Positions 8,469-14,714 of a stretch of DNA of 17,228 nucleotides are shown piece by piece; positions within the stretch are counted from its first letter, which is position 1, and each line of letters opens with the position of its first letter. Source of the stretch: Roseomonas sp. (GTDB lineage Bacteria; Pseudomonadota; Alphaproteobacteria; Acetobacterales; Acetobacteraceae); assembly GCA_020249415.1 (NCBI GenBank), contig JADCFR010000098.1:1-17228 (forward strand). The letters run 5' to 3'. The position numbers and the translations under genes were made by a program. The notes under the pieces are model-generated. The model saw only the letters and a list, made by a program, of their open reading frames with translations, searched no databases and was not told where the DNA came from.

Positions 8469-9196
8469 TGGGTTTTTCGCTTTATCCCGCCATTGATTTG
8501 AAGGGCGGGCAGGTGGTGCGCCTCAAGCGTGGAGAGATGGATCAGGCCACCATCTATGCCGATGATCCGGCAGCGCAGGCGCGGCGCTTTATCGAAGCTG
8601 GATTTTCCTGGGTGCATATGGTGGATTTGGACGGCGCCTTTGCCGGCAAGCCCGCCAATGCGGCAGCCGTGCGCGCCATCATCGCCGCCGTGCCGGGCAC
8701 CAAGCTGCAATTGGGTGGCGGCATTCGTTCAATGGAGACTGCGGAAGCCTGGCTGGAAGCCGGCGTCAGCCGGATCATCCTCGGCTCAGCCGCCGTGAAG
8801 GACCCGGATTTCGCCCGCGCTGCCTGCCGCGCCTTTCCGGGCCGGGTCGCGCTTGGCATTGATGCGCGTGATGGCATGGTGGCGACCGAAGGCTGGGCTG
8901 AGACCAGTGATGTGAGTGCCACTGATCTGGCGCGCCGCTTTGAGGATGCCGGCGCAGCAGCGGTGATTTATACCGATATCGCGCGCGATGGCATGTTGAG
9001 CGGCGTAAATGTCGCGGCAACGGCCGCACTCGCGCGCGCGGTGCGCTTGCCGGTGATAGCCTCGGGCGGTGTCGCGGGCGTTGAGGATATCACGGCGTTG
9101 CGAGACGCAGCCGCCGGGATTGAAGGCGTGATTTTGGGGCGCGCGCTGTATGATGGGCGGATTGAACCCAAGCTGGCGCTGGCGGCGGCGGCGTAG
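8468..9196 (+). CDS. hisA: phosphoribosylformimino-5-aminoimidazole carboxamide ribotide isomerase
   Basis: HisA is the TIM-barrel isomerase that opens the ribose of ProFAR to PRFAR, the substrate of HisF-HisH. The 242-residue protein shows [14 protein letters not shown] with catalytic Asp10, the phosphate-binding [20 protein letters not shown] around Asp132, [12 protein letters not shown] and the second phosphate site VIASGGVAG near the C-terminus. HVVDLDGA is present as HMVDLDGAF. The HisF paralogue is excluded by the HisA-type N-terminus and by the [14 protein letters not shown] segment. It is the last his gene in the run. 149 bases then separate it from the chemoreceptor. Confidence 0.96.
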   Translation: MGFSLYPAIDLKGGQVVRLKRGEMDQATIYADDPAAQARRFIEAGFSWVHMVDLDGAFAGKPANAAAVRAIIAAVPGTKLQLGGGIRSMETAEAWLEAGVSRIILGSAAVKDPDFARAACRAFPGRVALGIDARDGMVATEGWAETSDVSATDLARRFEDAGAAAVIYTDIARDGMLSGVNVAATAALARAVRLPVIASGGVAGVEDITALRDAAAGIEGVILGRALYDGRIEPKLALAAAA

Positions 9197-9279
9197 GCGG
9201 GGTCTTTTCCGCGACATACCCCTTCCGCTTGGCGGGGCTCATTCCGGGTCGCGCTGGAAATGTATCTCGATTGTAACCG

Positions 9280-9285
9280 TATATT
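9280..9285 (+). promoter_or_regulatory. Possible -10 element of the chemoreceptor gene
   Basis: TATATT is the best -10-like hexamer in the 149 bases between hisA and the chemoreceptor. No good -35 sits 16-18 bases upstream (GAAATG at that spacing), so this is weak. If it is used, transcription would begin near 9291-9293, right at the foot of the inverted repeats below. Confidence 0.22.
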
Positions 9286-9296
9286 CAGAAAACCCC

Positions 9297-9332
9297 TCTA
9301 CGGGGTCGGCCTTCTCCTCATTCCCCCGTAGA
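9297..9332 (+). repeat. Inverted repeat in the chemoreceptor leader
   Basis: TCTACGGGG at 9297-9305 is perfectly complementary to CCCCGTAGA at 9324-9332, giving a 9-bp stem with an 18-base loop. The 3' arm runs into the GAAGGA ribosome binding site (9331-9336) of the GTG-started chemoreceptor gene. The GGGG at 9302-9305 can instead pair with CCCC at 9293-9296 around a 5-base loop, so two mutually exclusive hairpins are possible. The role is unknown. Confidence 0.55.
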
Positions 9333-9345
9333 AGGAAACTGCCCT

Positions 9346-11427
9346 GTGCGTATCTCCATCCGCAATCTTGGGCTCGGCATTGGCGCCGTGCTGACACTGC
9401 TGGTCGCCTATCTCTCGGTGACCGCCATCAACGACAGGTTGAATGACAAGACCTTGGCCAAAAGGGGCCTTGAAATCACCACGGCGCTTGAGCTCGGCTA
9501 TCGGGCGTTGATGCCGCTATCCCTCGAACGCTCCGTCACGCAGGTCGGCTTGACGCTGGAAACCCCTCTGCCGGCGCAATTCGCAAGCCTGCGTATGGAA
9601 CAGAGACGGGTTTCCGAACAGCACCTGAACGCCCTGATGGCGCATTTGGAACAGACGAGCGAGCTTCCAAACAAGCAGGAAACCCTGAATGCGCTGAAGG
9701 CGGCGCGTTCCAATCTTGCGGCCTTGCGTGTCCGGGCGGATGCGGCGGTATCAGCGCCGCGCCAGAATCGTCCGAGCCATGTGGAAACCTTGCCTCAGGA
9801 AATCATCGCCGCCATTCGCGATATGCAGTCCGCACTCGGCAATCTGATTGATACAGCCGCCATGCGCATCGCCAAATCTGAACACGCGGTGCTTGCGGCC
9901 TATCGCATTTGGCGTGTGCGGGAATATGAGGGTCAGTCGCGCACCTATATTGCCGCTGCCTTGTTGAACCAACAGCCCATGACGCCGGCGGCGATGAAGG
10001 CTTCCAGCGAGTTGACTGGCAAGGCCGAGGTTTCCTTTGAGGCGTTGAAATCCATGCAGCGGCTGCTGCCGGCGGCGTTACTGCCTTCGCTGCAAGCGAT
10101 TGATAGCGCTTACGACAAGAATTACGGCGCGCTGCGCACACTCGCGCTGTCTGGCGCCGCGACGGGCAATTACCCGGTGGATTTCGCCAGCTACTTCGCT
10201 CGTTCGGGTGAAGCGTTGGGCCAGATTGAAGCCAATACCAATGCCTTCAGTGAATATGCGACGCGCAGCGCGCAGGACGCGGTGGCCGATCTGCGCTCTG
10301 CCCTGATCATGACCGTAGCGGTCGCGGCTTTCGGCTTGGCGGCGGTGCTTTTCATCGCCTGGCTGCTTTATGTGCGCATCGCCCAGCGCCTGTCGCGCAC
10401 CAATCAGGCGATGGCAGCCTTGGCCAATGGCGATACCGCCATTGCCATCACTGAATTGCAGAGCGGTGATGAAATCGGCGATATGGCGCGTTCATTGGTC
10501 GTCTTCCGCGACAATGCCTTGCGTGTTGCTGCGCTCGAAGCCGAAAAGCAGGCCGCCGAAGAACAGCGTGCTGCACAGCGCAAGGCGGAGATGGAAAAGA
10601 TCGCTGCTGAGTTCGAAGGTGAAATCGGCGCCATTGTCCAATCCCTGAATGACAATGCGCGGGAAATGACCGGTGCTGCCCAGGCCATGCAGCATTCCGC
10701 AGGCGATGTCGGTAACCGTTCTCAATCCGTTTTGCGGTCGGCTGAGGAAACCTCCAACATCGCATCCGGTGTGGCCGCCGCGACTGAACAAATGACGACC
10801 TCGGTCGGTGAAATCAGCCGTTCGATTCAGAATTCCGCCCTGAAGACCCAGGAAGCGGTCGAAAACGCCGCCCGCACCACGGAGCAGATGAATACCCTGG
10901 CCGAGACGGTGGGGCGCATTGGCAACGTGGTGGAGTTGATCAATTCCATCGCGGGCCAGACCAATCTTCTGGCACTCAACGCCACCATTGAAGCGGCGCG
11001 TGCGGGTGAAGCAGGCAAGGGCTTCGCCGTGGTGGCGAGTGAGGTGAAGGCGCTTGCCGCACAGACGGGCAAGGCGACTGCAGAAATCAGTGAACAGATT
11101 GCCGGCATTCAAAATGCGACCGGCGCGGCGGTGACGAATATCAAGGATATTTCTGCCGCCATTAGTGAGCTGGAGCATATCGCCTCCACCATCGCCTCCG
11201 CGATTGAGGAGCAGAATGCGGTGATTGCCGACGTCGCCAATAATGTCTCCCGCACATCCTCACTGACCGAAGCGGTGCGTGGCGATGCATCATTGGTGGC
11301 GAAAACCGCGACCGAGAGCACGGCCTCAGCCTCTCAGGTGCTCAGCACCGCGCAGGGCCTGGCCGGACGGTCTGAGGATTTGTCGCGCGCCATGGCGGGC
11401 TTCATTGAGCGCGTGCGGGCGGCGTAG
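9346..11427 (+). CDS. methyl-accepting chemotaxis protein (HAMP plus MA domain)
   Basis: A 693-residue transmembrane chemoreceptor that signals through CheW/CheA. It starts with GTG at 9346, 9 bases after AAGGA. TM1 is at about residues 5-25 ([18 protein letters not shown]) and a long, mostly helical periplasmic sensor of about 290 residues follows. TM2 is at about 318-342 ([21 protein letters not shown]), HAMP at about 344-396, then a charged coiled coil rich in Glu, Ala and Gln, and the MA signalling hairpin at about 430-690. The conserved tip reads [20 protein letters not shown] with Glu549 and Arg552. It ends in IERVRAA with no CheR/CheB-binding pentapeptide. The sensor part has no motif I can assign, so the ligand is unknown. 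No che or flagellar gene is nearby, so it is probably an isolated receptor. Confidence 0.95.
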   Translation: MRISIRNLGLGIGAVLTLLVAYLSVTAINDRLNDKTLAKRGLEITTALELGYRALMPLSLERSVTQVGLTLETPLPAQFASLRMEQRRVSEQHLNALMAHLEQTSELPNKQETLNALKAARSNLAALRVRADAAVSAPRQNRPSHVETLPQEIIAAIRDMQSALGNLIDTAAMRIAKSEHAVLAAYRIWRVREYEGQSRTYIAAALLNQQPMTPAAMKASSELTGKAEVSFEALKSMQRLLPAALLPSLQAIDSAYDKNYGALRTLALSGAATGNYPVDFASYFARSGEALGQIEANTNAFSEYATRSAQDAVADLRSALIMTVAVAAFGLAAVLFIAWLLYVRIAQRLSRTNQAMAALANGDTAIAITELQSGDEIGDMARSLVVFRDNALRVAALEAEKQAAEEQRAAQRKAEMEKIAAEFEGEIGAIVQSLNDNAREMTGAAQAMQHSAGDVGNRSQSVLRSAEETSNIASGVAAATEQMTTSVGEISRSIQNSALKTQEAVENAARTTEQMNTLAETVGRIGNVVELINSIAGQTNLLALNATIEAARAGEAGKGFAVVASEVKALAAQTGKATAEISEQIAGIQNATGAAVTNIKDISAAISELEHIASTIASAIEEQNAVIADVANNVSRTSSLTEAVRGDASLVAKTATESTASASQVLSTAQGLAGRSEDLSRAMAGFIERVRAA

Positions 11428-11456
11428 CGGGTTTTCGCGCCGATTGGCATAAAGAG

Positions 11457-11494
11457 GAGCACGCCTGTTGCGCCGTGGCGTGGCAGGCGTGCTC
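11457..11494. terminator. Strong hairpin, probable terminator between convergent genes
   Basis: GAGCACGCCTG at 11457-11467 is perfectly complementary to CAGGCGTGCTC at 11484-11494. The inside continues with three G-U and three G-C pairs down to a CGTG tetraloop at 11474-11477, about 17 bp in all. It lies 30 bases after the chemoreceptor stop and downstream of the convergent MFS gene. No T-run follows on the plus strand. On the minus strand CTCTTTATGCC follows, so a U-tract is weak either way. Termination is inferred from position and stability. Confidence 0.5.
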
Positions 11495-11505
11495 TGGCTA
11501 TGGGT

Positions 11506-11514
11506 TGTGGATAA
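11506..11514 (-). promoter_or_regulatory. DnaA-box match
   Basis: TGTGGATAA on the plus strand is the reverse complement of TTATCCACA, the full DnaA-box consensus. It lies in the convergent intergenic region, 12 bases after the strong hairpin. A 9-base match can occur by chance several times per genome, so function is uncertain. Confidence 0.35.
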
Positions 11515-11593
11515 GTCTGGGGAATACCGGCATATGGGAATTGCCATTTCAGATGAAGCAAGCCGCCCAAAGCCTCAAAATACGGGATTTTTC

Positions 11594-11622
11594 CGGCTTA
11601 TGCGCGGCTTGGGGATAAGCCG
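11594..11622. repeat. Second hairpin with embedded near DnaA box
   Basis: CGGCTTAT at 11594-11601 pairs with ATAAGCCG at 11615-11622, an 8-bp stem with a 13-base loop. The right arm overlaps TGGGGATAA at 11610-11618, the reverse complement of TTATCCCCA, one mismatch from the DnaA-box consensus. No T-run follows in the minus-strand direction, where A-rich sequence comes next, so it is not a typical terminator for the MFS gene. Confidence 0.4.
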
Positions 11623-11636
11623 CCTGATCAGTTGCG

Positions 11637-12869
11637 TCACGCAACAGCCTGTTGCCGGCGGTTAAGCCGCCACATCAGCCAAAGCGCGATGGATAGATTA
11701 ACCAGGTTCCACGCAATGCCGTTCAGCATCGCCGCCGTATAGCCGCCGGTGGCGTCAAACAGCGCGCCCGCCATCCAGCCACCTATCGCCATGCCAACCA
11801 TGGTGGAAGACAGCGCCAGACCAACGCGGCTGCCGGCTTCTGATGGGGGAAAGTTCTCGCGTACGATCATGGCGTAGCAGGGCACCAGCCCGCCCTGAAA
11901 CAGGCCGAACATGAAGGACACCAGGAACAGCGCCATCAACCCATCGGATGGCAGGAACATCAGCAGCGCGATGCCTTGCAGCATGGAGGAAAGCACGAGG
12001 GTTCTCACGCCGCCGATGCGATCCATGATGAAACCGAAAATCAGCCGAGATGCGATGCCGCTGGCGAGCATGACGGAAAGCATCTCGGCGCCGCGTGCCG
12101 CGCCGAAACCAAGGTCCACGCAATAGGCGACGATATGCACCTGCGGCATGGCCATGGCGATGCAACAGGTGATGCCGGCCAGGATGATCAGCGTCTGCAA
12201 GACATTGGGCGGCAGCCCGAGCGCCATGGGGTTGCGCGGCACCACGCTGCCAGGGGCGGCCGGCGCGGGCATCGGCGCGCGGGTGCGCAGCAAAAGTGCC
12301 AATGGCACCAGCGTCACGAAACTCGCAATGCCCATGATCAGATGCGCCTGGCGCCAGCCAATGGTGGAAATGCCCCATTGCAGCAGGGTCGGCCAGAAGG
12401 TGCCCGCGAAGTAATTGCCGGAAGCGGCGAGGGCCATGGCAATGCCGCGGCGCTTTTCAAACCAGAGCGAGACATCGGCAATCAGGGGGCTGAACACCGC
12501 TGCTGCGCCGAAGCAACTGAACAGCACGCCATAGGCAAGACCAAAGGTGAAAAGGCTCGGCGCGAAATAGGTGGCGATGCCACCAAGCCCGATGGAGGTG
12601 GCACCGATCAGCACCGGCACCATCACGCCGAAGCGGTCCGATAGCCGGCCCATAAGCACGCCACCCACCACGAAGCCCACCATGGTCATGGTATAGGGCA
12701 GCGATGCGCCAGCGCGCAGCGTGCCGAATTCCGCCTGCACGGTGGGCAGCACCACCACCACGGTCCACATCGGCGCGCTGCCGATCATGCTGATCAACAG
12801 CGCAATCGCCAAACGCATCCAGGCGGCGCGGCCATCCAAGCGGCTGTCACGCATCAGCGGGGCATTCAT
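11637..12869 (-). CDS. MFS transporter
   Basis: A 410-residue major facilitator with about 12 membrane helices split by a Pro/Ala-rich central loop at about 196-218. The loop-2 motif A is GRLSDRFG at 74-81, and its repeat in the C-terminal half is GFIMDRIGG at 279-287. WPTLLQWGISTIGWRQAHLIMG and FMFGLFQGGLVPCYAMIVRENFP resemble the MFS branches that carry monocarboxylates and related organic acids, but the substrate cannot be fixed. The ATG overlaps the stop of the upstream amidohydrolase gene (ATGA), so uptake of the hydrolase's substrate or export of its product is a reasonable guess. The TGA lies inside a short GTTGCG-TCA-CGCAAC palindrome. Confidence 0.9.
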   Translation of the reverse strand: MNAPLMRDSRLDGRAAWMRLAIALLISMIGSAPMWTVVVVLPTVQAEFGTLRAGASLPYTMTMVGFVVGGVLMGRLSDRFGVMVPVLIGATSIGLGGIATYFAPSLFTFGLAYGVLFSCFGAAAVFSPLIADVSLWFEKRRGIAMALAASGNYFAGTFWPTLLQWGISTIGWRQAHLIMGIASFVTLVPLALLLRTRAPMPAPAAPGSVVPRNPMALGLPPNVLQTLIILAGITCCIAMAMPQVHIVAYCVDLGFGAARGAEMLSVMLASGIASRLIFGFIMDRIGGVRTLVLSSMLQGIALLMFLPSDGLMALFLVSFMFGLFQGGLVPCYAMIVRENFPPSEAGSRVGLALSSTMVGMAIGGWMAGALFDATGGYTAAMLNGIAWNLVNLSIALWLMWRLNRRQQAVA

Positions 12870-13720
12870 TGGTTTTGTGCTTGCTTGCCCGGTGCCCAGC
12901 GATAGGTGCGCGCCGTGGCTTCACCCATTAGCATGGCGCGATCACTCTCCGAAAGCCGATCCGATTTCAGGAAAGCATCCACCCCTTCGGCATAAGTCAG
13001 CAACGCCACCGCGCGAGTCCAATCCGTGCCCCAAAGGCAGCGCTGCATACCAAAGGCATCGAATATGCGCGCGAGCGGTTCCCAGATATCGGCGTAAGGA
13101 TATTCGCCGCGCGACAGCGTGCATGCACCCGTGATTTTCACAACGACATTGGGAAAGGCCGCGAGTGCCAGCAGCTTCGGCAATTCGGCAAAGCCATGAT
13201 CCATGCGTGGTGGTTCAAAAGGTTGTTGCAGGCCAAGATGATCAATGACCAAGCGCGTATGCGGATTGCGCCGCGCCAATTCATGCACCTGATCAAGCCT
13301 GCCCCAGCAGAGCAGATTGACCGGCAGGTCTCGCTTCGCTGCCGTTGCCAAAACATGGTTGATACCAGGATCGGCAGGATCGGCAGAGACATCGCCGCGC
13401 ATCATGATGCGAATGCCAACCGCGCCAGGTATGGCCTGCCAATCGGCGATGGTCTCCGCCACCGCCGGATCATTCGGATCAACCGGCTTCACCAGCGCGA
13501 AACGATCCGGATAGGTATTGCGGACGGCAACCGCGTAGCTCGCGTCAAAGCGATACATGGTGAAGGCGGAAACCAGAATCGCGCCATCCACGCCGACGGC
13601 ATCCATGGCCTTCACCATATCGGCGCCGGTAACTTCTGGCGGGCCATGCAGCACCGCATGCCAGGGCCGACCGGGATGGTTGCGTTCATAGGCATGGACT
13701 TGCGCGTCAATGATCGGCAT
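12866..13720 (-). CDS. amidohydrolase 2 family metal-dependent hydrolase
   Basis: A 284-residue TIM-barrel hydrolase of the Amidohydro_2 group (relatives include 2-pyrone-4,6-dicarboxylate lactonase and 4-sulfomuconolactone hydrolase). The frame is open to 13804, but the ATG at 13720 is chosen because it places MPIIDAQVHAYE, the first barrel strand, at the N-terminus and is preceded by AAGGAA. Family landmarks are DAQVHAY at 5-11, GIRI at 102-105, VIDHLG at 158-163, a VVVKITG strand and the CLWGTDW strand with Asp233. The usual HxH metal pair reads QxH here (Gln7, His9), a variant I associate with several members of this family. Substrate is unknown. Its stop overlaps the MFS start. Confidence 0.87.
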   Translation of the reverse strand: MPIIDAQVHAYERNHPGRPWHAVLHGPPEVTGADMVKAMDAVGVDGAILVSAFTMYRFDASYAVAVRNTYPDRFALVKPVDPNDPAVAETIADWQAIPGAVGIRIMMRGDVSADPADPGINHVLATAAKRDLPVNLLCWGRLDQVHELARRNPHTRLVIDHLGLQQPFEPPRMDHGFAELPKLLALAAFPNVVVKITGACTLSRGEYPYADIWEPLARIFDAFGMQRCLWGTDWTRAVALLTYAEGVDAFLKSDRLSESDRAMLMGEATARTYRWAPGKQAQNQ

Positions 13721-13775
13721 GGCGGTTCCTTGGGCGTTTCTTGAGACAAAGCCTAGGCGCGAGACGCTGGCGCAG

Positions 13776-13791
13776 CAAGGCGCGGGCCTTG
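13776..13791. repeat. Inverted repeat in the amidohydrolase / PEP mutase-family divergent region
   Basis: CAAGGC at 13776-13781 and GCCTTG at 13786-13791 form a perfect 6-bp inverted repeat with a GCGG centre. It sits about midway in the 128 bases between two divergent genes (13721-13848), where an operator for a shared regulator would lie. No regulator gene is adjacent. I see no clear -35/-10 pair in the region. GGAAACACC just before 13849 provides the ribosome binding site of the right-hand gene. Confidence 0.35.
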
Positions 13792-13848
13792 GTGGCGGAC
13801 GCAATTCGATCTAGCTTGGCCGCCTTCCACCTTGATTAAGGAAACACC

Positions 13849-14709
13849 ATGACCCCACCTGAGAGAATGCGCGCCCTGCTCGCCAAGCCTGATTTCGTTG
13901 TCATGCCCGCCGTATGGGATGGGCTATCGGCCAAAATGGCAGCCGCGGCAGGGTTTGAAACCGCCTTTCTGTCCGGTTCCTGCGTGGCGGCAAGCCGCCT
14001 GGGCGGGCCGGACCTAGATTTGATTTCCTTCGCTGAGATGTTTGACAGTTTCAACATGGTGCGTGCTGCGGCGCCGAATACGCTGGTGCTGGCGGATGGT
14101 GATCATGGCTATGGCAATGCAATGAATGTGCAGCGCACGGTGCGCGCTTATGGGCGCGCCGGGGCGGCCGCGATCCTGATTGAGGACAAGATCACACCGC
14201 GCGCCTTGACCGCTGCGGGCAAGCCCTGCCTGCCACGCGCAGAAGCACGCATGAAAATCCGTGCCGCTGTTGAAGCCGCCAAGGACTCCGGCATCCTTAT
14301 TCTGGCGCGCACGGATTGCCGCCCGACCGCCGGCATCGATGAGGCTGTGGCGCGCATTGAAATGTTTGTTGAAGAAGGCGCGGATATCCTGTTTCTGGAT
14401 AGCCCCGCCGATGACGCGGAAATCCATCGCGCCATTGCCGCGGCCAAGGGCCGGCCTTCCTTTGTGGTGCTCTCGCCCGGCGGGGCGCGCGCCACACCAA
14501 CCCAGGCGGAAGCCAAGGCGCTTGGCTTCAAGATCGGCACTTTCCCAACCGGGATGCTCTCTCCAGCGGCGGCGGGCATGAAGGCGGGCCTGGCCGCGCT
14601 GCAATCCGGGCTTTCAGAAGCCGCCAGCGCCATGCCTTCGGCGGAATTGCGCGACACGCTTGGCTATGGCGATTACGACGCCAAGGCCAAGGCCTTTATC
14701 GCTTCCTGA
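13849..14709 (+). CDS. isocitrate lyase/PEP mutase family protein, oxaloacetate decarboxylase-like
   Basis: A 286-residue alpha/beta barrel of the isocitrate lyase/PEP mutase superfamily, which makes or breaks C-C or P-C bonds in small alpha-keto or hydroxy acids using Mg. Seen are MPAVWDGLSAKMAAAAGF at 19-36, FLSGSCVA at 40-47, the metal-binding LADGDHGYGN at 81-90 with Asp83 and Asp85, NVQRTVR, IEDK at 111-114 and ILARTD at 151-156. The lyase signature KKCGH is absent; the loop reads ITPRALTAAGKPC instead. That and the DxDHGYGN form resemble the oxaloacetate decarboxylase (PA4872-like) branch more than true methylisocitrate lyase. Databases often label such proteins carboxyvinyl-carboxyphosphonate phosphorylmutase; nothing here supports phosphonate synthesis. 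It is divergent from the amidohydrolase-MFS pair and 5 bases upstream of the sulfatase-like gene. Confidence 0.87.
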   Translation: MTPPERMRALLAKPDFVVMPAVWDGLSAKMAAAAGFETAFLSGSCVAASRLGGPDLDLISFAEMFDSFNMVRAAAPNTLVLADGDHGYGNAMNVQRTVRAYGRAGAAAILIEDKITPRALTAAGKPCLPRAEARMKIRAAVEAAKDSGILILARTDCRPTAGIDEAVARIEMFVEEGADILFLDSPADDAEIHRAIAAAKGRPSFVVLSPGGARATPTQAEAKALGFKIGTFPTGMLSPAAAGMKAGLAALQSGLSEAASAMPSAELRDTLGYGDYDAKAKAFIAS

Positions 14710-14714
14710 AGCTG

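Noticed and set aside
9197..9240. Possible terminator after hisA
   Set aside because: The only pairing seen (CCGC-TTG-GCGG) is 4 bp with no T-run, too weak to call.
10492..11178. 228-codon open frame antisense to the chemoreceptor
   Set aside because: It covers the conserved signalling domain of the chemoreceptor and has no recognisable protein features.
11428..11636. Chromosomal origin of replication
   Set aside because: One perfect and one imperfect DnaA box are too few, there is no AT-rich unwinding element of note, and no hemE, dnaA, dnaN or parAB nearby.
13721..13804. N-terminal extension of the amidohydrolase to 13804
   Set aside because: The extra 28 residues are Pro/Arg-rich and non-conserved; ATG at 13720 with AAGGAA upstream gives the expected first barrel strand.
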